From the NCBI RefSeq assembly GCF_002775205.1, contig NC_036443.1:30257717-30321716 (forward strand): 64,000 nucleotides of DNA, written 5' to 3'. Below are positions 24,996-39,100 of this stretch, piece by piece (within the stretch, counting starts at the first letter, position 1; every line of letters begins with the position of its first letter). Made by a program: the position numbers and the translations under genes. The DNA is from Xiphophorus maculatus (Eukaryota; Chordata; Actinopteri; Cyprinodontiformes; Poeciliidae). The notes under the pieces are model-generated. The model was not told where the DNA came from, did no database searches, and worked only from the letters and a program-made list of their open reading frames with translations.

Positions 24996-25321
24996 CACTG
25001 CAAAAACACAAAAAGCAGTTTTGCAAATATGTTAGTTCACTTGAAATATGAAAAAAAACTTTACAGGTAACTTTTCAGCAAGAAACAGTAGCTTATTAAA
25101 GCAAATAATTCCTTAATATTTCTAAAAAAGAACTACTTTAACTGGCAGATTATTTTACTTAAAACGAAGTGTCATTTTTCCCACCGATATTAAGGAATTA
25201 TTTACTTAAAACAAGCATCTAAAGTTAACTTATAAGTTAGTTTTGTCTTATTTCAAGTGTACTAACATATTTAGAATAAAAACTAACCAGAATTACTGGG
25301 TGGGATTGTGTTTTTGAAGTG
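24996..25321. mobile_element. MITE of the CACTGCAAAAA family downstream of acss2
   Basis: Begins cactgcaaaaacacaaaa and ends gattgtgtttttgaagtg. The interior (tttgcaaatatgttag, taacttttcagcaagaaa) matches the 19.8-kb and 24.2-kb copies by eye. Non-coding. Confidence 0.65.
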
Positions 25322-25852
25322 TAGGGAAGAAGTCTATCTTAAAAATAACAACAAAACTCATCTTGGAACAAATAAAAATAAACCTTTAAAAGTTTAACCT
25401 TTCACTCTGAAATCAGACGTAACAAATTAAATGTGTGTTGTGTGAGGAAAGCTGGTGAATTCAGTAGCTTTAGTTGTAAATATTTGCGTGATTTAAACTC
25501 AAATTTAACAGAATTGTCGCTGTGACTGCTGAATGGGAAATGTTTATTTCCATAAAATATCCACTCATGTTTTATTTCATCTGTTGGTTTGAAAGCTGTT
25601 TAAAAGCAGCTGGAGAAATTAAACTACACACACTGTACATGCACGTCGTTGTGGATTTTTATTTTTTAATATTTGGTTTCATGTGCAGCCAGGTGTGATG
25701 TTTGCTTTTAAGGCGAACCAGAACGGCCGTTGGTCTGTGCAAACTTTAAATATGCAGTTATTGACTCACATCCAACAACCCAAAGACACACAAAACTAAA
25801 CCTACAAACCTCAGACAAAATGACGGAGCGTCTTTTTGTTCCAGACGATCCA

Positions 25853-25931
25853 ACAAACATTCAGTGGTTACAGAAAGAATATGAGATTAAATAAAGGTCT
25901 CATATTCTTTCTGTAACCACTGCATGTTTGT
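25853..25931. other. 79-nt near-perfect hairpin with AATAAA in its loop
   Basis: Arms 25862-25886 and 25898-25922 are perfectly complementary over 25 bp with an 11-nt loop. After a 2-by-2 mismatch the stem continues for 7 bp (ACAAACA at 25853-25859 with TGTTTGT at 25925-25931). The loop contains AATAAA (25890-25895). Its size is like a pre-miRNA hairpin, but there is no other evidence of a miRNA gene. Confidence 0.85.
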
Positions 25932-27139
25932 AATATGCAGTTTGTTTACAAACAACAAAAAATAAAGGGATATTTCGGTTTTTCCTTTTTAATTTACAAA
26001 CATTTCTATATTTCAGCTTTTCTCTGTCGAGATAAGACAGTGAGTGTACATTCATGAGAAATAATATGAACTTTTTTGATTTTAGAAATTGGCTCCAATG
26101 AAACAGTGAAAATTTTAAATTGGTCTGAATGCTTTCTGTACTCAATTAAACCTGAATAAATACAACAGGCAGTTTTAAAATCATGGTTTTATTTATAAAC
26201 TACTGTAAAACCGCCTCCTTTAAGTCATGAATTTAATTTTGATTATTATTGATTATAAATCATGATTTGGGTCATGATACAATTTCAATTAAATTACAAA
26301 AACTTAGAAATAATAAAACTTAATCTCATGTCTCAGTAAATGTTTATGACTATTCAGTCATAAACAAACTGAATAAATGTGGAACTTTTATTAATTCACA
26401 AGTTATTTATTTTTATTTACATTCCAACAGAATTTAAACTTTTACCTTTTTTTAGTGACTCCAACATTTTAACTGAACTTTGCTCTGTGGCGTCCAAACA
26501 TGAACCAGAATCCTAAAGTTTCAAGTCTTTGGGGTCCTTATTGTTTTTCTCAGGAATAAATGAAACACCTGGGCCAGGGGCGCATCTCTGTTTTTTTCTC
26601 ACAGGGGCAAGCAGGGGCACAAACCTTCATCATGTGACTTTGCATTTTTGAGAAATAAACCAATTTTGATGCAAATAAAAAATCCTAATCCTAAAACCTT
26701 TTATTGAAAAAACTGCCGTGTTTCCATTGAGCAAATTTATTTTCAAAATGTCAAATTGTGCAATTATTGATGCAAAGTTCCAGGATAAATGTAACTTTCA
26801 ATAACTTCTTCCTTTTTGTGAAAACCAAACATTTTAAAACTATTTAGCGGTTTTCCGTTTCTTCCTGGATGATTTCTGAAAGTTTCCTGATTCTGTCGTC
26901 GCTTCAAGATTTAAACTTTCCATCCATCAGATGTACGGCAAGCCCTTTCTGATCTTATGCAGGCTGCATGCGTGTCAGGAGATGACAGAAGTTGTTTGAC
27001 TGTGAGAATGGTACACAAAGCAACACCAAGTTAAACAGAGTATCAAATTTACCGAGCAGTTTGTTTTGGTGGAGAAAGTGACGGAGGATTATGGGATGGA
27101 TTTCCTCCTTGGGGGCTGGGAACAGAGAACGGCTTAAAT

Positions 27140-30100
27140 ATGAGCGACCAGCTTCTCCCAGCATCCATCCAGCTCTCCGTCATGCTCTACTCCGCGCTCT
27201 GTGAGTACCCCGACGTTTTAATTCAATCTGCTTTAACTATTTCAATTCTACGGACTGCGGGAGAGAAACACACACGAGGGAAAGTTAAGAGTTTGAAATA
27301 TTTAATGAAAAGTTGTTTATTTTTAACTGTTACTGCACTTCATGCTTTGTTTTGTGGGAATAAGATTTCCCAGTGAAAACTGGGAACTCTGGTCTGTAAC
27401 TGGTGGGTGAAATGTGCAAAGAAGCACAGCTGGAGCTGTTTCCTTCTCAGATTATAAAACTAATAGATAAACAGATCAGTTAGTTTTTAAAAACAAAATT
27501 GTTTAAAAAAGGCGAAAAGAATAACATTTATTATATTTAGCATAAATATCCTGAATTTAAAATGTTCATAAAATCTTTAGCAGTTACAGCAGGATGTCAT
27601 CAGCATACAGTTTATTTTGGGGAACGTGTGCATATATAATAATATAATTTAATTTGATCTAATAAAGAATTCATATCTAATTAGCTTCCTTGACTTTCAT
27701 AGACGATTATAGCAGGACGTCATCAGTATACCAGCTTATTTTAGGGAAGATGTATATAATGTATAATATAATATAATATTGATTTCAAAATGTTAATTCA
27801 TTTGCCAGATGGACATTATTTTGGTTTGGTCATGTGCAGTGGTTTCAGCTCACCACCCTGTGGAACACCACACATTGCTACAATACAAACTAAAAGATAC
27901 AAACAACTTAAATTGGTCATAATTAATCAATTTTAGTGCAATAAACTTTAATAGTAGGATCTAGTGGAGGGGAACTCAACTCTCAGGTCCAATAAAGCAG
28001 GACAGAACATTTTTTCTGCTTTAAATCCCGACTGAAACTCTGGTTGGTTATTGAACATAATCTTTAAAATAAGAATAAATCTCTTTATCAACAGTTCAGT
28101 TTATCATTAATCGATTAACCAAAGAATAAAGGAATTTTATTCTCTAGTCTTCACAACAAATAATTCTTACTATTGGGATCATATGTACATGAATTTATAA
28201 CTAAACTGTCAGCCTGAATGCAGATAGAATATTTTTAATAATTTCCACTGAATCCTGCTGAACTTTCAGCTCATTATGAAAAATCTCACAGCTTTAATAA
28301 AATTTTTTCTCTTCTAGTCCTGGCGGTATCATGTGTGCTGATAACTTCAGGTAAAAAGATGCTCTAAGGCGCGTTGCTCGTTAGTTTTAATTCCTGGTGA
28401 CTGACGGTGTTTTATTTGCAGCTGGCTCCCAGAAGCTTCATGTTGTGGCGTGTGAAGGATCAGTGGCTCAGCTGAAGTGTGGTGAGATCACCGGGTTTGT
28501 TGGTTCTGCTTCTAACTGGAGTTATTATCTTTAGAACGATCCAGAATCAACGCAGCTTCAGTTCTTACAGCTGGAAACCAGAGATCAGGATGAACTCCGA
28601 GCCTTCAGAGCCACATAAAGATGGTTCCAAAACCAGCCTCCTATCACCTGAAGAACATTTTCAGCATTAAAGGACCAGCTGACCCAGAACGCTGCTGCTG
28701 GCGTTCTGACTAAAACCAGGAAGATGGAGCACCTCACCTAGTTCTACATCACCCAGTTCTACAGTCCTTCACTGAGAGAACAGACTTTAAACTACTGCTG
28801 GTAGTTTATAAATCACTGAACGGATTAAAGGCTGCTGCTGGATCAACCTTCCAGACCTCTCAGGTTCTGGTGGTGGTTCTGGAAAAGCAGCATTCAGCTT
28901 CTATGCATCACAAATCTGGAGCAAACGTTCAGAAAACTGAAAAACAGCTGAAACGCTGAGATTCTTTAAATAAAGGCTCAAACCTACCTGCTCATAGTTG
29001 CTTTTGAAACATAATAAATTAAATATTGACCATTATATCTGACATGTATTGACGATTTTGATGATGGCACTCGACAAAATGTAAATTTGTTACTGGCTTC
29101 TTAATTGGTGACTGCATGATGGTTTCATAACTTTTTATTTTTGTATTTTATGATGTAAAGCACTTTGAACTGCCTTGTTTGATTGTTTGGAGCTTAAAAC
29201 GTCCAATGTTTCCAATCCTCTCTGTCAGAGAACGGTGAGGTTATATCTGTGACCAGTGCTACATACGGACGCAGAGACCAGCAGACATGCATCGCTGGAC
29301 GACCCACCAACCAGATAACCAACGTCCAATGCTCCAGGAGCTCAGACAGCGTTGGCCAGAGGTACAGAAGTTCACCTTTTTGTGTAGCAGATAACCAACG
29401 TCCGATGCTCCAGGAGCTTAAGCATCAACCCATTTGGACGTTTTAGAAAATCGTTTGGTACACACATGATCTTTGGGAAGGTGTTTCCCAAAGGCAGCGG
29501 CTCAAATATAGTTGCTGAGAAGTTTAAATGTTTTTGTTGGGGTCAAATTGACTTCCAATGAGATGATTGTGGATTAAATCTCTAATCCTCCTTCACTTGA
29601 ACATCCATCCTCAGCTGCAACGGGAAGCAGAGCTGTTCTATCACAGCATCAAACTCTGTGTTTGGAGATCCCTGCGTTGGAACCTACAAGTACCTGGAGG
29701 TGGAGTACAAATGTGAAAGTAAGTAAAGGTTGAAACACTTGAGATTGGTCAAAATCTCCAAGCAGAGGAGGAAAAATTAAAGTTGTCAATAAGAAGCAAA
29801 GCTCTGAAAATGGAGCTACAAGAACCACGATGTCCTCTGTTAGCTCTCATAGTTAATGTATTTATTTCAATCTGAATGAAAGACGAGAAACAAAATAAAG
29901 CAAGTTTACAATCCTCCTTTCATATTAGAAAACCCCATATTTTAGATTCCTATCCAGTCTTTTTATTACAACTAAAGTCAACTAACATTGTTCTGTGATA
30001 AGATGGAAAAATTGCAATTAATTAAAAAAAAGTCTAATATTATTGTTAGAGTCAGAAAACGCCAGAGAGGGGAGAATGTCACAAGATATCCAGAACAGTG

Positions 30101-33100
30101 GATCCTGACTATTTCTGGATTTTTCGGAGGAACGCTCCAGATAATTTGTGGAAAATTCGCCTGTTGACGTTTTTAATTGTTTCATGTAATATATTTATTT
30201 GAAAGAAAATACAGTTTTGGAAGTTGAAATGCCGAGGAGCAACGCTGCTGGGAGGAAGGATCTTTGTTAAAGCTACTTTGTGAACTTAGGATGGAGACTG
30301 ATCTCTGAGACTCAGTCTGACGTTTTCTAGCATCTGGCTATCATGTTGTTATTTATACATTAATTATTATGATGAACATTCTAAAATCTAGAAATTAATA
30401 TAAAGAAAGTTAATATTTTGTCAGGTAATGAGGGTTTTTGTTGATTGCTTTCTGAACAAATCTGAATAAATCTGTCATTAACTGTGTAAGTGTAAGGTGT
30501 GACCAGAGAGCAAAGCATCATGTGTTTTCTTTACTGTGTTAAAGAACACATGTCGGCCATGTTCCCCATCAGCACCAATGTTTTAACAGCTGGATTATAA
30601 GCAGCTGCCTTCAACCAATAAACCAGTTCAAACATGTGAGAACTGAAGGTGCTGCTGAACGGAGGGCCGGGCTTTCTCCATCCTGTCCATCTCTAACTTT
30701 CTATTCAGGGTCATTAATGTGACCTGGATCTCTCTTATGACAGACCCTGAAAAAAAACCTCAGAGCGGTCCCACTGTGGCATGTGAGGGATCAGTGGCTC
30801 AACTCCAGTGTGGTAAGATCACTGGTTTTACTGGTCAGTTCTGGAGCCTTAAACCAGGAAAATGTCTCTCCAACGTTTCCTCTTCTCTTTGCCAGACGGA
30901 GGAAAGGTTATATCTGTGACCAGTGCTACATACGGACGCAGAGACCAGCAGACATGCATCGCTGGACGACCCACCAACCAGATAACCAACGTCCAATGCT
31001 CCAGGAGCTCAGACAGCGTTGGCCAGAGGTACAGAAGTTCACCTTTTTGTGTAGCAGATAACCAACGCCCGATGCTCCAGGAGCTTAAGCATCAACCCAT
31101 TTGGACGTTTTAGAAAATCGTTTGGTACACACATGATCTTTGGGAAGGTGTTTCCCAAAGGCAGCAGCTCAAATATAGTTGCTGAGAAGTTTAAATGTTT
31201 TTGTTGGGGTCAAATTGACTTCCAAAGAGATGATTGTGGATTAAATCTCTAATCCTCCTTCACTTGAACATCCATCCTCAGCTGCAACGGGAAGCAGAGC
31301 TGTTCTATCACAGCATCAAACTCTGTGTTTGGAGATCCCTGCGTTGGAACCTACAAGTACCTGGAGGTGGAGTACAAATGTGAAAGTAAGTAAAGGTTGA
31401 AACACTTGAGATTGGTCAAAATCTCCAAGCAGAGGAGGAAAAATTAAAGTTGTCAATAAGAAGCAAAGCTCTGAAAATGGAGCTACAAGAACCACGATGT
31501 CCTCTGTTAGCTCTCATAGTTAATGTATTTATTTCAATCTGAATGAAAGACGAGAAACAAAATAAAGCAAGTTTACAATCCTCCTTTCATATTAGAAAAC
31601 CCCATATTTTAGATTCCTATCCAGTCTTTTTATTACAACTAAAGTCAACTAACATTGTTCTGTGATAAGATGGAAAAATTGCAATTAATTAAAAAAAAGT
31701 CTAATATTATTGTTAGAGTCAGAAAACGCCAGAGAGGGGAGAATGTCACAAGATATCCAGAACAGTGGATCCCGACTATTTCTGGATTTTTCGGAGGAAC
31801 GCTCCAGATAATTTGTGGAAAATTCGCCTGTTGACGTTTTTAATTGTTTCATGTAATATATTTATTTGAAAGAAAATACAGTTTTGGAAGTTGAAATGCC
31901 GAGGAGCAACGCTGCTGGGAGGAAGGATCTTTGTTAAAGCTACTTTGTGAACTTAGGATGGAGACTGATCTCTGAGACTCAGTCTGACGTTTTCTAGCAT
32001 CTGGCTATCATGTTGTTATTTATACATTAATTATTATGATCAGTGTTGTATAAAGTACTGAAATCTCAGAGTCAAGTAAAAGTACAAGTACCTCTCCAAA
32101 ATATGACTTTGGTAAAAGTCCAAGTCACTGACTGAAATGTTACTTGAGTAAAAGTCTTAAAGTATCTGAAACTTCTTGTACTTAAGTATGGAAATTACTG
32201 TAAAAATGGATGTACTCAAGTAATGTAATGAAAAGTACAAGTAAAAAGTAAAACAAGGCAAATGCAGTTTGAATGACATTTTTTATATTTTGGTAAACTT
32301 GTCAAATACACTTAAAATAATGTACCCAACCAAGTGCAGGCAAAATTAAACCTGCTAATAGATATACCTGCAGGCATCATTTAGTTAAGAAAATTAGGTG
32401 CTTTACCTATAGCACAAGGTTAACTTAACCTGCTTTACAACTGAACCAGCTTCTTAGTAAACCCTCCAGGACAGAAAATACAAAGTTTTTGTAAACCTTA
32501 AGTTTTCCCTTCAAGTAAGGTCAGTGCTGAAAATGAGAAAAATAAATAGTACAGAAAATGAGGCCAACATGAAGAAAAAGAGCTGTTACGATTACTCTAC
32601 TTCACAAATCAGTGAATCAGTCAATGCTACAGTCAGTAGGTGGTGCACACAACTGGTCATTATGCAAAAGAAAAAAAGAATTGGGAGGGAAATGCAGCTT
32701 ATTGGCATCTGTAAACCTGGTTTTGAACTTGCATGCATTTCCTATATTCGTTAAATTTAGTCTAAATTGCTATCGCTATGGCTTCTGTCCCCCTTGAACA
32801 GAGGAGTCTAGGTAGCCTGTGTTAAGGAAGGAAGTTATTAGGTTAGCTTAAACTTTTGGAAAAAGCATGGCTCTCCTCTCCTCCTGTTAGCCGGGTCGCA
32901 AGTGGATCTCGTCACAGCTGGCAAGGAGACGGCAAGGCACAATGACGTCACAGATCACAGAGTTTAATTCCATACCAAGCAATGAACAACAAAACTGCAG
33001 AGGAACAGAGATATGCATTTTCTCATAAAAATAAAAACACACACAAGGGGTAGACAGACAAACACAGAGACAGACAAAGGCGCCCACGTGGAGAAAAGAT

Positions 33101-36100
33101 GAAAAAACTCTCCCTCTCCGGTGATGACCTGAAACTATAAACCAAAAGGGTGTTTCCCTATTTAATATATGCAGTCAAGGCGTTCCGTTCTTTGACCTAT
33201 TAGAAACTCCGTAGGGACTCAGAAAACTTGGACAGTCCCCTCATTATGGCAAAGGTGTCTGTTTTTTTTTTATCTAAGTAAGAGGGCGGACCACTTCGTG
33301 CCCATCGCTGCCTGATACGGAAGATCCCTGGCGCCAAACGTCCTAAGATGAGATTTCACAGACACCTCCGTAGCCCCCACTCCCATTGGAATGCAAATTT
33401 ATTGCTCTGTTGTGTCAATGGGGGAGGAAAAGGCCCTACTTCCCCCATGCTCCACAGAAAACTGTTCCAAATAAAGTGTTGGCTATCCCTTTACACATGT
33501 CGTAAGATTAAGTGTATTTTTAGCATTAAATAATCATTTTCCTTAACAATCCCCCTTTTGAGGTCTTAATCAAAAGACCTCAATAAAAATTGATTAAGCC
33601 TTCTAATACAGAACCAAAACTATGTATGAAAAAACGAAAAAAACCGAAAAATAAAAAGACAAAAGAGTGACGTACCCTAATTACATACAATCCCCCTTTG
33701 AAACAAAACCCAAGGTGTAGAAAGACTTATCCTTAAAAATGTAAAATCATAAAACAAAATTATCACAATACAACCAAAACACAAGACAAACCAAAAACCC
33801 AAAGTATACAATAAAAAATAAAGCAGGGACATACATATAAAAAACTAGTAAGAAATGCTCTGCAACTTCAAAGACAACATTCATCACAAAATTACAAACG
33901 TCGAACCAAGAAACACACAAAATTACAATCTGCTGCACGTCTTTTCTGTTTTTTTTTTTTTTTTTTTTAATGTCCATCGACAGTCTCTCAAAAAATATGA
34001 AGTCTTCGTCAGAAATTGTTCAAAAAATGCGCGCAAAAAACAAAACGACAGTCCTTTTCAGAGTTCACAACTAACGAAAAAAACACGCAATAAAAGTTTA
34101 TGATGATCCTCTTGCAGCTTGATCTTCTTCGGTCGAAAACCTCAGGCTTCCACCTGAGCGTCCGTTGCTCACTGAAAATGGGATTATTAGGTCAATATTA
34201 CAGAGAGATGTCAAGGAGAAAATGAAATCTCCTCGTGAGGAAACCAAATCTCGTGAAGCGACCTGTCACAGGTTATTAAACAGACATTTTGTTTCAACAT
34301 GAATTTCATTAGCATCAGAAACCCAATTACAACATTCTTTAATATCATCTTCATTAATGTCAGCATAATCAAACGATGGTTTCACCTAAAAATAAATTTG
34401 TTTTGTTATCTTCCATCCAGGGAAATTATTTTAATCCTTTTATCAAAGAACGCAGATTTTGAATGAGACCACATCCGCAGGGCACCAGGAAACCAAACTG
34501 AAACGACAAAACAGAGATCAGATTTGTCCAAGGGCATCATTCATTTGTGTAATCATCACAAACATCTTCAATTCACTGTGTGTTCAAGTGAATCCTCCAA
34601 TGCTCGTGACTCTGTGGCTGCTATCCTCGTAATAAGTGTGAAACCGCTTCTCCAAGCAGCCCCACCCCTGCCTCGCATGACAACAGCTTGTGTGACAGAG
34701 TCCAGAGTCCCACCTGGAGCTTGGAACTCCAGGGCAGTCTGCGTGTAAAACCATGAGCAACACATCACTTGAAACCTTATCTCCTAGTTTGTCCAATTCT
34801 GCTCATCAAATGGTGGATGTGATCCCTTCAATGTACGTTGCTATTATTATATACTATAGCTCCAACCGATGAAAAATACCAAAACCCTGTAATCATTTGC
34901 TTCAAAAGACATGTTTCCAAAGTAACGTTTTCCCAGAATGTTAAACAAATGCAGATCTTTTCTTAAACCAATCTTGTAAAAATAGGATCAAACAAACGAA
35001 ACAAAACAAACACAAAAACCTAAAAATGTAGTTGTAAAGCTTACATTTACCATCAAAAATGAAAATCGCTGTGAATTAAACTGTCCCATTTAAATTACTT
35101 TTATAGAACAAACTAGATCTTATTGGTTATTTATCTAAATCATTTTACATGCGTTCCTTAAACAAAATTCAAAAGAGTTAGACCTGGAGAAATTATAATG
35201 TAAATGTATGCCTTAACAAATCCAAACATTTTCAAAATATACCAATTTTTACCTCGGCTTTTACTTGTCGTCGAATTTAAAGTTTTATTCAAAATCGTTT
35301 TAAATGGATGTAAATCAAAAAATCAAAATCAAGTTTAGAAAAATCATTATAATCCCACCTGTGTACTTTTAGTGATTAGTGATAACTTTAATCAAGAACA
35401 GATTCTTCAAAACATTTCTTAAAACATTCATGCTCCATTAAATTAATGCTCTGAAAATGGCTGACACAATAATATTTTAATTTCTATAGTTATTTTCCCA
35501 AGGTAATTAACCAAAATATGCTTCATTATCACTATAAATTTATCTATTTTCTCAAAATATGTTAGCCCATTGTCAGAAAATCTTTTAATGGAGAACAACT
35601 CAAACCTATTTAAAATAAGCACATATATTACCAGAGAATATCTTTTCCTTTCACTTTTATGTGTAGCACAGATCAGACATGTTCTTCAAAAATTTGTTTA
35701 AGTATTATAAAAGATGAACCCATACATCTTCTCCCCCTTTGATACATTACTGACTAATGTATCACTATTTCTAGTATGTGAAATAACGATGTCGATGAAG
35801 CAGGGTCATTATTTTACTGAGAAATTCTACCCAATACTGCCCCGTCCTAACAGGCAAACTGTCAAAACAAACAGAACAATTTATTATAGCATGCTTTAAA
35901 CCTTCAAGATTGCTATTTTCAAAAAACATTTCACATTACAGTTTTAAAACTCAGTATTCAATTTTACTCTCATGATTATCAAATAATTCGTTGTAGAAAA
36001 CTTCTCAAAAATTTTCTGCAGTGTTTGACAAAGCATGTGTACCAATTAAGACTCTGCGAAGGTTTTGCATAACGAACCAGAGAGACGTTGAAGAAAAAAA

Positions 36101-39100
36101 AAAAAAATTCAAACACAGTTAACAAAGAAAATCCAAAAATAATAAATTGGGCCCCTACTGAAATCAACATAACAAAAAACAACACAGGTAGTAACAGAAC
36201 GACGTAAGCACAAACTGACCTAACAAGACATGAGGGGAACTTAGATAACGGCTGATCAGACCATTAACACACTAAGGGGTAATTAAACACAAAATCCTAA
36301 AATACTGGTCAGTATATCACTAAATCTACAAATGAAAAGAAAGTAAACTAAAGATCAAATTTCCCCCTCCCCCTTTCGGAACAAAATAAGAGGAAACTGG
36401 TAACTCAAAATGAATTCGTGATATTTAACAAAATATAGAAGAACTGACACTTAAAGTTAACTAAATGAGTGCAGAACAAATAGCCAACTAAGGAGTCAGA
36501 CTAATGAAAACAAATTTAAAGATATAAATCTAAACTACTCACTACTCACTATATAAAAGTAATATGAAAGGAAACCAGAAAATCATTACCAAGAGTGTCA
36601 GCGTGTGACAGTTGACTCAGTGTTTTGATGCTAAAAACTTATATTTAACATTTTCCACATTATTCCTTACTCACTATGTATTCGCTTGTTTAAACTATCT
36701 ACTTTAAAGAGAAAATGTTTCACTAAAGCTAGGAAACCAAACCGCATCAAACATCCTGTCTTATGTGATGAGAAAAAACTCTCTACTCCTTCCTATAATC
36801 TATAATGTGAAACAATACCCTAAAATTTAAACAGCCAATCTCTATGTTCCTTAGGAAAAAGAAAAATTAAATCCTTTTGTACTTTTAGATTTCACAATTT
36901 AAATTTGAAAGTCACTACACCAGTCTGAGCAAACTCCATTGTCAGACCATAAAACAAATTCCTAAGCCCACCATAAAACCCCCTTTTCACCTCTCGGAGG
37001 AACTATTTGTATGGCAGGAAAAAGAGCCAATAAGGATTTCAGGAAGAACTCCCAATTCTTTAAATTTATTAGTAGGCTTTGTCAGTGAAAGCATCAGATA
37101 TGTTTTAGTCTCCTTTAATTGTAAAATTTGAACTTAAAAACCCTTTTGTCGTACCATTACAAAAATTGTAAGTTATATTCAGAGAGTTTGTCAGAAGGTA
37201 CTTTAAATGATGGGAGAGACAATGATTTGCCTCACAGCTGCTTGTTCTCCCGTGATGAACTTCTGTGAATGGGGTTGAAACTCCTCCTTGGGCTCCATTA
37301 GTCTCATGTCTAAATAAACATACTTGTCGCTTCTTCTTGTTTTTTGCTATTTATTTATTTTCCTTAATTTTCTTATGTTATTTGCAGCCCTCTCGTCTGT
37401 CTACAGGCACTATTTAATCATCTCTTATTACAGTTTAATATTGATTCTCTACAATAATTCCATATAATGTTTTTTATTAACCAATAAGTTATTTCAAACT
37501 TAATGTTATCCTTCAACAACAAATCTTGTAAATTTTAGCAAACTTTTCTATATTTAACCAATTTCTATTTAACAAGAGAGTGACTTCCAATTTATCCTGT
37601 CTAATTATCCGTAAGTCCTGTAGATTTAACAATATTTTATCTATCTTAAAGTTTTGGTCTGTTTGAAAAAGACTGATTGTGAAAATATCTAGAGTCAGTT
37701 GCATATTGCAGTTTGTTGTTATCTGAACAATTACCGCTTACAGTTAGAGCCTGTTTCTCTAAAAATCTACGTTTTTTCTTATCCTCAACTCATGAAAAAA
37801 GTCCTATTTTACTCATTGTATGTTATTCCATTTTCCTACTACCTTCACAGCCTTAGAAGGAATAATTAACATTATATCCACTATGTAGTTCTCAAGTCTA
37901 TATAAATTTTTATTTAATTTATTTCATTGCTGTACCTAATCAGTTATGTATTTATCTATTCACCCATTCACCATATTTATGTAGTTAACTATTAATTTGC
38001 CAAGACAGCATTTCTACAATCCTCTGTGACCTCATTTTCTTGGCTTATTCTTTCTTATTTTATTTATTTATTTATTCATTTATTTAACCTTAGAACCCAT
38101 AATTTATTTTCAATTTGTTCAGATGATTTATTTTATCAAAATTCTATCCTTTAATCACCTTCCAAACTGTACACTGCAGGTCACACTGCTGTTAATGTTT
38201 AATTTTAATAATTTAGTCCAATTTAACACAGAGGATGTTTGTAAAAACTAGAAATTTTGCACCATAAAACAACACTAAAAATTTCTCTGTATTTATAAGA
38301 CATGAAATACCCAGTGATATTTCATCTCCAATCACACACACTTTCACACCAAAATGAATTGCAACACAATACAAAAACACAAAACATGTTACAGAAAACA
38401 CAAAACACACATCCGGCCAGGTTTCATAGTCAGTCAGAATTTCATCAGTCCCCAAGTGTCAGTCTGTGGTCATTATTCTATCAAATTTTACTGTAATTTA
38501 TATCAATTTTACTAAAGTTTATATGAAATTTACTGAAGCTTCAGGAATTGTCCAATGTTTTATTAACATATTTTCATGTGTCAATTTAATTAATTTTAAA
38601 CTCCAATCGTCAGGAACCTTTTAATTCCCCGTGCACGTTTAAAAAAAATCTCAAAGTTATGTTAAAATCAAACCACAACCAATAATTTTGTTTTCTGGTA
38701 CCAGTTTAATTTACTTAACTGTTATTTTTATTTTATTTATTTATTTTTTAAACTAAACGACCACGTTTTCGCCATCGTTCTACTTTCCCCGTTAAGACGA
38801 ACCCCGACCATAAAATAGCGTATAGCACGTGTCGCAACTCAGTGTCCATAATAACTTCACAATAAAACGCAGCCCAATCAATGCAAATTCACACAAACAG
38901 CGCTATTCAAACAACTTAACACTCTGCTGAAACACACAGCCAGCCCGAACTCGTGCACGCGCACACACACGACCACATACACACATACTCACACAGATAC
39001 ACACGCAAATACACACGCAGATACACACGCAGATACACACGCAGATACACACGCAGAGCTCTGCACGCACACTTCACCCAGAAGAGCCGCTAGCTTCAAA

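Larger units (their letters stand above)
24594..27139. other. acss2 3' UTR and spacer before the lectin gene
   Basis: No exon is supportable. AATAAA words on the + strand occur near 25367, at 25890-25895 (in the loop of a long hairpin) and near 26153; any of these could end acss2. The stretch holds the MITE at 24996-25321. Directly before the lectin, cggcttaaatatgag (27132-27146) has a TATA-like core. Confidence 0.5.

Noticed and set aside
34524..34796. Overlapping frames in three readings inside the retrovirus-like element, considered as an env remnant
   Set aside because: No transmembrane-subunit motif could be recognised with confidence; similarity to an env tail was too weak to claim.
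38995..39054. Regular short repeats as a possible CRISPR array
   Set aside because: Units are 12 bp and directly adjacent, with no spacers, and the genome is eukaryotic.
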